Shown here piece by piece: positions 8,701-17,892 of a stretch of DNA of 64,000 bases; position 1 is the stretch's first letter; the number at the start of each line of letters is the position of its first letter. The translations under genes and the position numbers were made by a program. The notes beneath the pieces were generated by a model. The model did not search any database. It was not told the DNA's origin and saw only the letters and a list, made by a program, of their open reading frames with translations. The DNA is from UBA11957 sp963603285 (GTDB lineage: Bacteria > Bacillota > Clostridia > Lachnospirales > Lachnospiraceae): positions 28,856 to 92,855 of the forward strand of contig CAVCMG010000008.1 in assembly GCA_963603285.1 (NCBI GenBank), in the 5' to 3' direction.

Positions 8701-8890
8701 AGTTTTCTCCTTTTTCTTCTTTGTACCTGGCACGGTATGGACACAAACGAAAATCTCTTCTCTTTTTAATGGAAGAAACCTCCGAAACAACTGAAAAACA
8801 TACCATGGACTGATGTGCTTTTCAGTGGTCTCGGCAGGGTCTGTCTCCATGCGTACCGTTTAAATCATCTGCAAATACACGTTTACTTTG

Positions 8891-8915
8891 AAAAAGGGCG
8901 GATAAATCCGCCCTT
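8891..8915 (-). terminator. Intrinsic terminator between rpsO and pnp
   Basis: Minus strand AAGGGCGG and CCGCCCTT pair around a six-base loop, followed by five T. It would end or attenuate the rpsO transcript before pnp. Confidence 0.8.
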
Positions 8916-8927
8916 CTCGAAACCTGA

Positions 8928-9194
8928 TTACTTTCTGATACCAGCTTTTTCGATCAGTGCACGATATCTTTCGATATCTGTTTTCTTCAGGTAATCCAGA
9001 AGACCACGTCTCTGACCAACCAGCTTTAACATACCACGTCTGGAATGATGATCTTTGTGATGTGTTTTCAGATGCTCTGTGAGCTCTTTAATACGCTCTG
9101 TCAGGATAGCTACCTGTACTTCCGGTGAACCAGTATCTCCCGGTGTTCTTGCAAATTCTGCCATAACGGCTGCTTTCTTTTCTTTTGAAATCAT
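8928..9194 (-). CDS. rpsO: 30S ribosomal protein S15
   Basis: The 88-residue product is a full-length S15, which binds 16S rRNA early in 30S assembly and contacts 23S rRNA. The conserved stretches TGSPEVQVA, LTEHLKTHHKDHHSRRGML and the C-terminal RYRALIEKAGIRK are all present. A GGAGG ribosome site precedes the ATG. It has its own promoter at 9289-9317 with a leader of about 85 bases, which in many bacteria is where S15 represses its own translation. A terminator then separates it from pnp. Confidence 0.98.
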   Translation of the reverse strand: MISKEKKAAVMAEFARTPGDTGSPEVQVAILTERIKELTEHLKTHHKDHHSRRGMLKLVGQRRGLLDYLKKTDIERYRALIEKAGIRK

Positions 9195-9288
9195 GGTGAT
9201 TTCCTCCTTAAATTTTAATAATCGCCGCAGATTAAGCTGTGGTCGGAGTCTCCGGCAGCTGAATCAGGGCTGAAACTCATACTCGCAA

Positions 9289-9317
9289 AGTATACCATAC
9301 CGGTTTTAGAATGTAAA
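9289..9317 (-). promoter_or_regulatory. Promoter of rpsO (-pnp)
   Basis: Minus strand TTTACA (9312-9317), 17-base spacer, TATACT (9289-9294), with a TG two bases before the -10. This is a strong sigma-A type promoter. Confidence 0.82.
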
Positions 9318-9363
9318 CTGTTTTCTTTCGCAGTTTTCTTGATTTTTTTCTTTTTTTCCAGTA

Positions 9364-9372
9364 TGCTATACA
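9364..9372 (+). promoter_or_regulatory. Extended -10 promoter of murI
   Basis: TGC followed by TATACA (9367-9372) lies about 80 bases before the murI start. It shares CAGTATGCTATAC with the dut promoter. The -35 region is only T-rich. Confidence 0.5.
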
Positions 9373-9453
9373 AGGATAACATGTACAGCCAGAATTGTAT
9401 ATGTTTTTTTATGGCATTATATCATTATATATAGGAAGAAGGTCTCTTTACCA

Positions 9454-10239
9454 ATGACAGAGATAACAGATAAGACGGCGCCGATCGGCGTCTTTGATTC
9501 GGGACTGGGCGGTATCAGTGTGCTTCGGGAGCTGGTACGTCTGATGCCGGGTGAAAATTACATTTATTATGGTGATTCTGCGAATGCGCCCTACGGCACA
9601 CGGCCGCTTGAGGAAATCCGTGAGCTGTCCATGGTTGTAGCGGAGTATCTGATCTCCCGCGGAGTCAAGGCTCTGGTCGTGGCCTGCAATACGGCGACAA
9701 GTGCCTGTGTGCGCCTGCTTCGCGGTATGTATCCGGATATGCCGATCGTGGGTCTGGAACCGGCGGTCAAACCGGCTACGCTGACACATCCGGGCGGACT
9801 GGTGGCGGTACTGGCCACAGAAATGACGTTAAAGCAGCCGAAGTTTGCCGCACTCTTCGACCGCTATAAGGATCAGGCGGAGCTTGTACCGGTTCCGGCT
9901 TCGGAGCTTGTGGAGTTTGTGGAACGAAATGAGCTGGATTCGCCGCAGCTGGAGGCTACGATCGATATGGTCTTAAGACGGAGTCTGCATGAGAGGACAC
10001 CGGATGCGATCGTGCTTGGGTGTACGCATTTTCCGTTTGTGCGCAAGGCGATTGAGAAGGTGGCACATCAGAGTGATGTCTTTGATGGCAGCGAGGGGGC
10101 CGCAAGGTATTGCCGGACGCTGCTGGATGAGAAGGATCTTCGCAATCCGGCGGATATTGACGGGGATATTGAGATTATGAACTCGTCGGGGGATGTGGAT
10201 AAGATTATGCTGAGTTATGAGTTGCTGGACAGTGAATAG
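9454..10239 (+). CDS. murI: Glutamate racemase
   Basis: Glutamate racemase converts L-glutamate to D-glutamate for peptidoglycan. The 261-residue protein shows the N-terminal DSGLGG, the first catalytic cysteine in ACNTATS (Cys78) and the second in GCTHFP (Cys190), the two-base proton-transfer pair of this cofactor-free racemase. GGAAGAAGG precedes the ATG. It is a single-gene plus-strand unit, divergent from rpsO, and its 3' end overlaps by 25 bases the end of an ABC-transporter remnant on the other strand. Confidence 0.96.
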   Translation: MTEITDKTAPIGVFDSGLGGISVLRELVRLMPGENYIYYGDSANAPYGTRPLEEIRELSMVVAEYLISRGVKALVVACNTATSACVRLLRGMYPDMPIVGLEPAVKPATLTHPGGLVAVLATEMTLKQPKFAALFDRYKDQAELVPVPASELVEFVERNELDSPQLEATIDMVLRRSLHERTPDAIVLGCTHFPFVRKAIEKVAHQSDVFDGSEGAARYCRTLLDEKDLRNPADIDGDIEIMNSSGDVDKIMLSYELLDSE

Positions 10240-10637
10240 CAGAGATTAAAGGTTTTGTTCAGACAGGAAAAGATGCCGTGGTGCGCCGGGATCAGACCGA
10301 CTACTATACCCTGCAGCCAGGCAAGTACACAGAAAATAGCAAAAGCGGCGATACCGTTTCCTTTTTTGCCATTGAGCACGGTCGCGGAAAGAATAACTGC
10401 GAAATCAGCGATCACAATGACACAGATCCAGCCCACAAGCCTTTATCCAACAGTAATCCCAGCCAAAAAGCTACCTTTATAATATTTCCCGATGTCCTTC
10501 GCTGTCATCCAGCTGTAAAAGTATGATTCTGTAGACATATAGGCAACCTCTTTTTTGCTTTCCACACCTACCGTGCTGCCGTTATACAGAATCTCACCGC
10601 TATCCGGCTTGACAAGCCCTGCTGAAATTTTTCGCAT
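10215..10637 (-). pseudogene. ABC transporter remnant (ATPase fragment joined to a membrane fragment)
   Basis: The first ~57 codons (from 10637) read LRKISAGLVKPDSGEILYNG-like sequence. This is the part of an ABC ATPase just after the Walker A helix, continuing to ESYFYSWMTAKDIGKYY and then stopping after a few unrelated residues. Walker A, signature and Walker B are all missing. A second open stretch in another frame (10215-10436) encodes a short protein with two hydrophobic segments (VIVIADFAVILSATVL and IAAFAIFCVLAWLQGIVVGLIP) that resembles a permease piece. I read this as an ABC-transporter operon eroded by deletions. No function is expected. Confidence 0.7.
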
Positions 10638-10639
10638 TA

Positions 10640-11716
10640 CTATATATCCGCAAGTTTCCGAAGCTCCAGTGCGCTGTACAGTACGACGGCATCGGTGAAC
10701 TTCCGCGGATTGTAGCCGGTGAGCTTATGGATGTGGTTCAGGCGGTACTGCAGGCTGTTTTTATGGATATACAGGACATCTGCGGTCTGTTGCAGGGACA
10801 TCTCTTTCTCATAATATATGGCCAGAAGGTCACAGTCCTCTTCTGTCAGACTGCCTAGAATCTTTTTCAGATAGCGTTTTTTTCGGTCACCGGTCATATT
10901 TCCGAGCAACAGGGCAAAATCCAGATCATCATAATACACTGGCATGCTCTGACTTTTACCGGACTGTATGGCCACCGATGCGCACTGGTAGGACTGCGCG
11001 TTCTGCCGGACATTGACGGCTGTGCCGACACCGATCCGCAGCAGGGAGGCGTACTCTTTTGCCAGCTGCTCCAGCGCGCCTTTTTTCTCTTCCAGCGCTT
11101 TTTCCTCTGCGATCAGAATATATTCGCTTGGATAATTGTAACGGTAAAACCGCATATCCATCCTTGCAAAGGTCTGGGTCACAGCGGACTGGATCATAAA
11201 CAGATTATTCGTATTATACCGGGCGTCCAGCCGGATCAGAACAACGCGGCAGACGGACTGCTCCGACAGACCGTTTTCCCGCAGTGTATCTGTGAGATAA
11301 TCCGCATTGATCGTCTCATTGTTGACCAGACAGCGAATCACATAATGCAGACGGTTCTTTTTCTGCGTACCCTGTGCCTCGATCTCCCGCTCTTTCAGAA
11401 GGATATCCGTGATGCGTCCGGCCAGATGCGCGTACTTGCGTACCTCCTCCACCTCGCCGCTGATACCGATAGCCGCCACGATCCGGCCATTATAACTGAC
11501 CGGGATATTGATGCCGCGCTTTGTCCCGAAAAAGCTGTCGTCATCGGCGACCTCCAGCGTATCCCCCGTAGACACAACACGATAGCCGATTTCATGAAAC
11601 GTATCGATCCGTCCCGGATCTGTGCTGGCTATGATCATCCCCCTGGTATCGATAAAATTGATATTCTGACTGCACACATCCTTCACTGTATCCATTTTCT
11701 TTGTTATGCATACCAT
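10640..11716 (-). CDS. cdaR: CdaR-type transcriptional regulator (sugar-diacid family)
   Basis: A 358-residue regulator with an N-terminal diacid-recognition region (NINFIDTRGMIIASTDPGRIDTFHEIGY, then GINIPVSYNGRIVAAIGISGE), a central GGDEF-like fold region, and a C-terminal PucR-type helix-turn-helix (SLQQTADVLYIHKNSLQYRLNHIHKLTGYNPR). CdaR proteins activate glycerate, glucarate or galactarate genes. It is divergent from glycerate kinase and a GntP permease, which fits control of that pair. The N terminus could begin at 11716 or at the next methionine seven codons on. Confidence 0.87.
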   Translation of the reverse strand: MVCITKKMDTVKDVCSQNINFIDTRGMIIASTDPGRIDTFHEIGYRVVSTGDTLEVADDDSFFGTKRGINIPVSYNGRIVAAIGISGEVEEVRKYAHLAGRITDILLKEREIEAQGTQKKNRLHYVIRCLVNNETINADYLTDTLRENGLSEQSVCRVVLIRLDARYNTNNLFMIQSAVTQTFARMDMRFYRYNYPSEYILIAEEKALEEKKGALEQLAKEYASLLRIGVGTAVNVRQNAQSYQCASVAIQSGKSQSMPVYYDDLDFALLLGNMTGDRKKRYLKKILGSLTEEDCDLLAIYYEKEMSLQQTADVLYIHKNSLQYRLNHIHKLTGYNPRKFTDAVVLYSALELRKLADI

Positions 11717-11913
11717 ATCTATTTGATTTTTTCAAGTTTTTTTGTTCTCTGTAATATTTTCTCCGTAATTTTCACCTGTTATACTTTTAACATCAACAGA
11801 GCGCACTGTTATACGACAAAGAAGCCGCAGTTGCCAGATTTACAGTTACAGGCATACATTCTGTCCGGTTTCACATGCTATACAAAAGGAAACGTAACAG
11901 AAAGGAGTTTACA

Positions 11914-13056
11914 ATGAACATTGTCATCGCTATAGATTCATTCAAAGGCAGTATGACTTCTATGGAAGCTGGTAAAAGTGCCGCCGAAGGTATCCGCCGG
12001 GTCTATCCGGACGCACAGATTCAGATCCGTCCGCTGGCCGATGGTGGTGAAGGTACTGTCGAGGCACTGACCGCAGGGCTTGGAGGGAAGCTTGTCACCA
12101 TCACAGTCACCGGCCCTGCCGGGCTGCCGGTGGACTGCAGTTACGGTATCGTTGAGGAAACAAAGACCGCCATCATCGAAATGTCCGGTGCTGCAGGTAT
12201 TACACAGGTGACCGAAGCACAGAGAAATCCGCTCCACACAACAACATTTGGTGTCGGTGAGGTCATCAAGGATGCTATCCAGAAGGGCTGCCGCCGTTTC
12301 ATCGTCGGTATCGGCGGAAGTGCCACAAACGACGGTGGGCTCGGTATGCTGCAGGCTCTTGGTTTTGCTATACTGGATGCTGACGGCAATCCGGTGAGTA
12401 CATTTGGCCGCGGTCTGGCCGATCTGGCGCAGATTTCCGCAGAGCATGTCCTTCCGGAGCTTTCCGACTGTACCTTCCGCATCGCCTGCGACGTTACCAA
12501 TCCGCTGTGCGGTGAACATGGCTGCAGTGCTGTTTTCGGACCACAAAAGGGTGCAACACCGGAAATCGTACAGCAGATGGACGGCTGGCTGGCAGCTTAC
12601 GCCACATTGGCCCAAAAAAGCTTTCCGAAAGCCAATCCGAACCACGCCGGTGCCGGTGCTGCCGGTGGTCTCGGCTTCGCTTTTCTGACCTTTTTTAACG
12701 CCACACTGGAATCCGGCGTCAAGATTGTGCTTGAGGAAACGAGACTGCGTGATTATGTAAAAGATGCCGACATCGTTCTGACCGGCGAAGGCCGTCTCGA
12801 TGGCCAGACTGTCATGGGCAAAGCGCCGATCGGTGTCTCCCAGATCGCCAAAGAATACAACTGTACCGTCCTTGGCTTTTCCGGCAGCGTCGCAAAAGAC
12901 GCCACTGCCTGCAACGAAAAAGGCATCGATGCCTTCTTCCCGATCCTGCGCAGCGTTTCCACTCTGGAAGAGGCCATGGATAACACCAATGCCAGACAGA
13001 ACATGACAGATACCGTGGAGCAGGTTTTCCGCACCATCCGGGCTTTCTGGAAATAA
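11914..13056 (+). CDS. glxK: Glycerate kinase
   Basis: Phosphorylates D-glycerate with ATP (2-phosphoglycerate in the GlxK/GarK family), feeding sugar acids or glycerate into lower glycolysis. The 380-residue product shows the family N terminus IAIDSFKGSMTS, the LADGGEGTVEAL motif, the glycine-rich GIGGSATNDGGLGMLQALG segment and the C-terminal VLTGEGRLDGQT. AAAGGAG lies before ATG 11914; upstream in-frame codons from 11875 lack a ribosome site. A plausible extended -10 (TGC-TATACA at 11879-11884) sits 30 bases upstream. It lies next to a GntP permease and opposite a CdaR regulator. Confidence 0.94.
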   Translation: MNIVIAIDSFKGSMTSMEAGKSAAEGIRRVYPDAQIQIRPLADGGEGTVEALTAGLGGKLVTITVTGPAGLPVDCSYGIVEETKTAIIEMSGAAGITQVTEAQRNPLHTTTFGVGEVIKDAIQKGCRRFIVGIGGSATNDGGLGMLQALGFAILDADGNPVSTFGRGLADLAQISAEHVLPELSDCTFRIACDVTNPLCGEHGCSAVFGPQKGATPEIVQQMDGWLAAYATLAQKSFPKANPNHAGAGAAGGLGFAFLTFFNATLESGVKIVLEETRLRDYVKDADIVLTGEGRLDGQTVMGKAPIGVSQIAKEYNCTVLGFSGSVAKDATACNEKGIDAFFPILRSVSTLEEAMDNTNARQNMTDTVEQVFRTIRAFWK

Positions 13057-13144
13057 AGGGATTACCCCTCTTTGCAGGATATATCTTTATTTTCCGTATT
13101 TTATCAACCATACACTATACATTTTGCTTTAGGAGGAATCCCTC

Positions 13145-14398
13145 ATGGAATTTACAACCCTTGGAGCACTGGTCGGTCTGATTCTTGCCATTGTGCTCAT
13201 CATTAAAAAAGTACACCCGGCCTACAGCCTGATCCTCGGCGCACTTGTCGGCGGTATCGTGGGCGGCGGTGGCCTGACCGGAACCGTTGATACGATGGTC
13301 TCCGGCGCACAGAGCATGATGTCCTCTGTGCTTCGTATCCTTACCTCCGGTATCCTTGCCGGAGCACTGATCAAAACCGGTTCTGCGGAAAAGATCGCAG
13401 ATGTCATCGTCAGCAGGCTCGGCGAACGCTTTGCGATCGTCTCCATTGCAATCTCTACAATGATCATCTGTGCTGTCGGCGTTTTTGTTGATATCTCCGT
13501 GATCACCGTAGCACCGATCGCCATGGCCATCGGTCTGAAAGCCGGATACAACAAACCGGCCATCCTGCTCGCCATGATCGGCGGCGGAAAAGCCGGAAAT
13601 ATCATCTCTCCGAACCCGAATACGATTGCTACAGCCGAAGCCTTCCAGACAGATCTGACGACCCTGATGATGAGAAATATTCTCCCGGCTATCGCTGCTG
13701 TCATTGTAACGTTCCTGCTGGCTTCTTTCCTTGCGAAGAAGAAAAACGGCGCACAGCTGTCCGCTGCGGAGCTTGAGGAAAGTGCAGAAAAAAATCTGCC
13801 GTCCTTCTTTGCCTCCATCGCCGGTCCGCTGGTCGTGATCGTACTGCTAGCCCTGCGCCCGCTGTTTTCCATCACCATTGATCCGCTGATCGCCCTGCCT
13901 CTTGGCGGTATCGTATGTATGCTTGCCTGTGGCCAGATCCGCCATATCGTACCCTACTGTGAGTTCGGTCTGAGCAAGGTTCTCGGCGTATCCATCCTGC
14001 TGATCGGTACGGGTACACTTGCCGGTATCATCAAGGCTTCCGCGATCCAGACCGATATGATCGCTTTACTGGAAATGGCAAGCCTTCCAGCCTTTGTCCT
14101 GGCCCCGATCTCCGGTACCCTTATGGCCGGTGCCACAGCTTCTACAACTGCCGGTGCAACGATCGCTTCCCAGACCTTCTCCGGTGCACTGCTGGAGAGT
14201 GGTGTTCCGGCACTTGACGCCGGAGCCATGATCCACGCCGGTGCTACTGTTATTGACTCCCTGCCCCACGGCTCCTTCTTCCACGCCACCGGCGGCTCTG
14301 TCAATATGCAGATCAAAGAGCGTATGAAGCTGATCCCGTATGAGGCACTCGTCGGACTGACAAGCACTCTCGTATCCTGTATCATATACCTGCTCTGA
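13145..14398 (+). CDS. GntP-family permease (gluconate/glycerate-type)
   Basis: A 417-residue polytopic membrane protein with about 12 hydrophobic segments. It has the GntP hallmarks PHGSFFHATGGSVNM near the C terminus and GGGKAGNIISPNPNTIATAEAF in the middle. GntP carriers import gluconate or related hydroxy acids with protons. Its place 88 bases after glycerate kinase and beside CdaR suggests that the substrate is glycerate or a sugar acid yielding it (inference). It is followed by a strong bidirectional terminator. Confidence 0.92.
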   Translation: MEFTTLGALVGLILAIVLIIKKVHPAYSLILGALVGGIVGGGGLTGTVDTMVSGAQSMMSSVLRILTSGILAGALIKTGSAEKIADVIVSRLGERFAIVSIAISTMIICAVGVFVDISVITVAPIAMAIGLKAGYNKPAILLAMIGGGKAGNIISPNPNTIATAEAFQTDLTTLMMRNILPAIAAVIVTFLLASFLAKKKNGAQLSAAELEESAEKNLPSFFASIAGPLVVIVLLALRPLFSITIDPLIALPLGGIVCMLACGQIRHIVPYCEFGLSKVLGVSILLIGTGTLAGIIKASAIQTDMIALLEMASLPAFVLAPISGTLMAGATASTTAGATIASQTFSGALLESGVPALDAGAMIHAGATVIDSLPHGSFFHATGGSVNMQIKERMKLIPYEALVGLTSTLVSCIIYLL

Positions 14399-14418
14399 TT
14401 TCAGAAAAATTTTCTACA

Positions 14419-14480
14419 CAGACGGATACCCTGTCCCGAAGTCCGCTACAGGACCTTTGGACAGGGTATCCGTCTGTTTC
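14419..14480 (+). terminator. Long-stem terminator between convergent genes
   Basis: An 18-base perfect inverted repeat (CAGACGGATACCCTGTCC and its complement) around a 22-base loop, followed on the plus strand by TTTCTT. It sits between gntP and the convergent lipoprotein gene and may serve both. Confidence 0.8.
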
Positions 14481-14484
14481 TTAC

Positions 14485-15405
14485 TTAATATGTTCCCATT
14501 TTATATTCTACATCTTCGCCTTCGAACACTATCGTATCCTGCTTCATCTTAAATTTCTTTCCACTGTTCAGTGTGTAGGTATCCAGCACCTTTGTCCGTA
14601 TACCGTCCACTTCTGTTTCCACATCTCCTTCGTTCTCATCAAACCGGTACCATCTCATATTGTCGCGGTTATCCATCGCAAAATAGGTCAGGCTGTTCTC
14701 ATCCCCATCCGGATACCAGTAGCCGGTCAGCATCGGAAACTCCGCATCGTCGCGGTTATATCCCTCGTGTGTATAAAAACGCATATTCGCCACAGAATCA
14801 TAGCCCATCGCCTGCGCTGCCTTTGTAGCGCTGTCCGTATCGGCTTCCTCCTGATTCTCCGCGGCGATCTCCCGCTGTTCCGCCTCTTCCTGATCAGCTG
14901 CCACCGTCATGCCATACGAAAGCCTGGCTTCCTCTGCCGCTGTATCCGCATCCGTACCCGGCGCGTAAACCATCTGTGTACCATTATTCTCCGGCAAAAG
15001 CACGATCACACTACCATCCTCTACCGTTTCCTGCAGACTGCCCTCGTAAAGCTTCTCCCATTCCAGATCATACGCCTCGATCTGAAACGGCAGAGCCGAT
15101 GCCGGAATATCTGCCATATACTCTGCCCCCGGATCCAGTCCGTCGATCTCACCCAGCGTGCCGTACCCCTCATAGGCTTCATCCTCTGGCACGGTAAAGA
15201 TCACCTCCCGGATATACAGTCCGCTCTCATTGACGATCGTCACATTGATGGCATCTGCTGCCTCGGAAGCCTCCGTCTGCAGCTGTTCGGAAGAAAGCTC
15301 CGGCGTATCTGTCCGGCCACATCCGGCGCAGACAGCCCCCGTCACCAGTACCAAACCAGCCAATGCAAGTTTTCTTCCTCTGGCGTTTTCCTTACTTCTT
15401 TTCAT
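14485..15405 (-). CDS. Putative lipoprotein of unknown function
   Basis: A 306-residue protein with a basic N terminus, a hydrophobic run and a Cys-Ala-Gly-Cys at residues about 26-29 (LVTGAVCAGC), consistent with an exported lipoprotein although position -3 is unusual. The acidic, low-Cys body has a likely beta-rich N-terminal part (INVTIVNESGLYIREVIFTVPEDE, and GSVIVLLPENN) and an acidic helical linker rich in Glu and Ala. A C-terminal part contains TGYWYPDGDENSLTYFAMDNRDNMRWYRFDE. AGGAGG precedes ATG 15405; the frame upstream lacks such a site. I do not recognise the family. Confidence 0.7.
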   Translation of the reverse strand: MKRSKENARGRKLALAGLVLVTGAVCAGCGRTDTPELSSEQLQTEASEAADAINVTIVNESGLYIREVIFTVPEDEAYEGYGTLGEIDGLDPGAEYMADIPASALPFQIEAYDLEWEKLYEGSLQETVEDGSVIVLLPENNGTQMVYAPGTDADTAAEEARLSYGMTVAADQEEAEQREIAAENQEEADTDSATKAAQAMGYDSVANMRFYTHEGYNRDDAEFPMLTGYWYPDGDENSLTYFAMDNRDNMRWYRFDENEGDVETEVDGIRTKVLDTYTLNSGKKFKMKQDTIVFEGEDVEYKMGTY

Positions 15406-15489
15406 TCCGTCATCCTCCTTTCCTCCGGGACTTTTTGCTGTCCCGGCATATCTGTCTGTAAAAAACACCTTCTCTTTCACAGTTTCCGG

Positions 15490-17838
15490 TTATACTTCCT
15501 CCCAGAAGGCCCTGGCACTTTCCCCGGCCGTGTCCTTTGTGACGACCTCATAGGGATACCATTCCCTTGGAAACAGCCCCAGCGATTCCCGGTACAGAAA
15601 ACGCTCATCCAGAAGCGCGATGATCCCGCGGTCCTCGACTGTACGGATCACCCGTCCCGCCGACTGCTGGACCTTGTTCATTCCTGGAATCCGGTAGGCA
15701 TAGTCAAAGCCGTTTTCTCCACGTTTATCGTAGTAATCCATGAGAATTTTTCTCTCATTGGATACCTGTGGCAGTCCCGTGCCGACGATCAGTGCACCGA
15801 TCAGCCGTTCCCCGACCAGATCGATACCCTCGGAAAAGATACCGCCCATCACACAGAAGCCGATCAGCGTATCCTCCCGCTCTTTTTGAAACTGCGAAAG
15901 AAACTCTTCCCGCTGTTTTTCCCGCATCGTCTGGGTCTGTCGAAGCAACGTGATGCCGGTTTCTTCGCCGTACTGTTCCTCATAGACGTCTGCAATATCC
16001 GTCAGCATCCGGTACGACGGCAGAAACACCATATAGCAGCCCTTTTTTGCCGCGGTGAGCGTATGGATATACGTTGCGATCTTTACATATTCCTCATGCG
16101 TCCGCCGGGTGTATTTGCTGCTGATATCCCGCCCGATCAGAAGTTTTTTCTGTTCCGGCAGAAACGACGTTTCCGCATAGATCGCATAATCATCGGAACG
16201 GGTGCTGAAAAGATGTCTGTAATACTGTACCGGCAGAAGTGTCGCCGAAAAGAACACGCTGCTTTTTACCTGATCGAGGCAGTTCTGGATATTGTTGGCC
16301 GGATTGACACAAAACAGCTTGATCCTGAATCTGCCGTCCGGATCGTGCTGACTGTAGATTACATAATTGTCATCCATCATCTCATAGATATTTTCAAAGG
16401 TCAGCATCGTAAAATACAGCTGCAGCACCTCGGTGCGCACGGCACTGTCATGCTCTTCCTCGAGATATTCCTCCATCTCCCCCGTAACCTGCAGAAGCGA
16501 AAGCGGCAGCATTCCCAGATTATCCAGGATCTCGTAGGTGTCGCAGGTTCTCTTGTACGCCAGAAGCTGCTTATTCACCTTTTCCAGAAGCCTTGCCAGC
16601 TTTGGCCGTCTCTCCCGCACCAGCTTTTTTACCGCCAGCACATCCTCCTTGTACAGCATGGCACTGTACATATCCCGGCCACGGTCGACCAGATTGTGGG
16701 CCTCATCCATCAGCACAATGGCAGGACTCTGCTGCCCTTCGGCAAAGAACCGTTTCAGCCGCACCCGCGGGTCAAGTACATAATTATAGTCACAGATAAT
16801 AGCATCCACCCACAGCGATACATCCAGCATCATCTCAAACGGACATACCTGCCACTTTTCGGCCTGCAAAAGGATCGCCTCCCGGTCGATGGCGTCACAG
16901 GTTGTCACCAGCTCGTATACCGCGTCGTTCACCCGGTCAAAATGTCCCTTTGCCCGCGGGCAAATCTCGGGATTACAGTCCACCTCATCGAGTACGCAGA
17001 GCTTATCCTTCGCTGTCAGCGTGACCGACTTGCACGACATACCTCTGTCACGCAGGATCTGTATCGCATCCTCGGCCACCGTGTGGGTGATCGTCCGGGC
17101 GGTCAGATAAAAGACCTTTTCCGCCTCACCCTCCCCGCAGGCACGAAGCGCCGGAAACAGCACGGACATTGTCTTGCCCACACCGGTCGGTGCCTGGATA
17201 AACAGCTGCTTTTTTCTTAAAATTGTCCGATACACGCTGCCGACGATCTCCCGCTGGCCCTTTCTGTAGGGAAAAGGAAATTCCAGTCCCTGCATCGAAG
17301 CATTGCGCCGGTTCCGCCACTGCCAGGAAAATTCGATCCAGACATGGTATCTCTCGACCAACTCCATAAACCAGCTTTCCAGCGCAGTAAAGCTGTATTC
17401 CTGTTCCAGATAAATGATCTGCTCCGTTTCCAGATTGGCGTAGGTCATGCGCACGCCGATCTGTTCCAGTGTATGCTCCCGGCCATAGATATACGCATAG
17501 CATTTGGCCTGAGCCAGATGCACCGGTATCGGCTCTGTCAGCTTTGTAACGTCCCGGTACATGCCCTTGATCTCATCGATCGTCACATGGCCGTCCAGAT
17601 CTGTAAAGATTCCGTCCGCCCGTCCTTCGATTTTCAGGCTGTAGTCCGGATATTCCTGTACATAGCTTAAACTGACCTCGCTCTGGTAGCCGCTTTTCTG
17701 GGCTTTCTGGATCTTGCGGTGGATACGGCTGCCCTTGGCCATCGCCTCTTTGTCCGGGCCGCTGCCCTGTCTGTTGTCCAGATCTCCGCTTCGCAGGATA
17801 AATTCCACCAGATTCCGTACCGACACCCTGTATTCCAT
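15490..17838 (-). CDS. PD-(D/E)XK nuclease fused to DinG/XPD-type helicase
   Basis: A 782-residue fusion. The N-terminal ~200 residues carry a RecB/Cas4-like nuclease signature: GRADGIF, DEIKG and QAKCYAYIYG, matching the D, E-x-K and Q-x3-Y positions. The rest is a superfamily 2 helicase of the DinG/XPD type, with Walker A APTGVGKT, DEAH in VLMDEAHNL, four cysteines placed as in the Fe-S cluster domain (CVLDEVDC, EIC, VCPFE), and motif VI QSAGRVIR. ATG 17838 has AGAGGAAG upstream. It probably unwinds and cuts branched or damaged DNA (inference). It follows a FliB-like Cys-rich gene on the same strand with a 54-base gap. Confidence 0.9.
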   Translation of the reverse strand: MEYRVSVRNLVEFILRSGDLDNRQGSGPDKEAMAKGSRIHRKIQKAQKSGYQSEVSLSYVQEYPDYSLKIEGRADGIFTDLDGHVTIDEIKGMYRDVTKLTEPIPVHLAQAKCYAYIYGREHTLEQIGVRMTYANLETEQIIYLEQEYSFTALESWFMELVERYHVWIEFSWQWRNRRNASMQGLEFPFPYRKGQREIVGSVYRTILRKKQLFIQAPTGVGKTMSVLFPALRACGEGEAEKVFYLTARTITHTVAEDAIQILRDRGMSCKSVTLTAKDKLCVLDEVDCNPEICPRAKGHFDRVNDAVYELVTTCDAIDREAILLQAEKWQVCPFEMMLDVSLWVDAIICDYNYVLDPRVRLKRFFAEGQQSPAIVLMDEAHNLVDRGRDMYSAMLYKEDVLAVKKLVRERRPKLARLLEKVNKQLLAYKRTCDTYEILDNLGMLPLSLLQVTGEMEEYLEEEHDSAVRTEVLQLYFTMLTFENIYEMMDDNYVIYSQHDPDGRFRIKLFCVNPANNIQNCLDQVKSSVFFSATLLPVQYYRHLFSTRSDDYAIYAETSFLPEQKKLLIGRDISSKYTRRTHEEYVKIATYIHTLTAAKKGCYMVFLPSYRMLTDIADVYEEQYGEETGITLLRQTQTMREKQREEFLSQFQKEREDTLIGFCVMGGIFSEGIDLVGERLIGALIVGTGLPQVSNERKILMDYYDKRGENGFDYAYRIPGMNKVQQSAGRVIRTVEDRGIIALLDERFLYRESLGLFPREWYPYEVVTKDTAGESARAFWEEV

Positions 17839-17892
17839 AAGCTTTTGCTTCCTCTTTCTTACCTTATACCGCATTCTTTTGCGGTACGCTTC

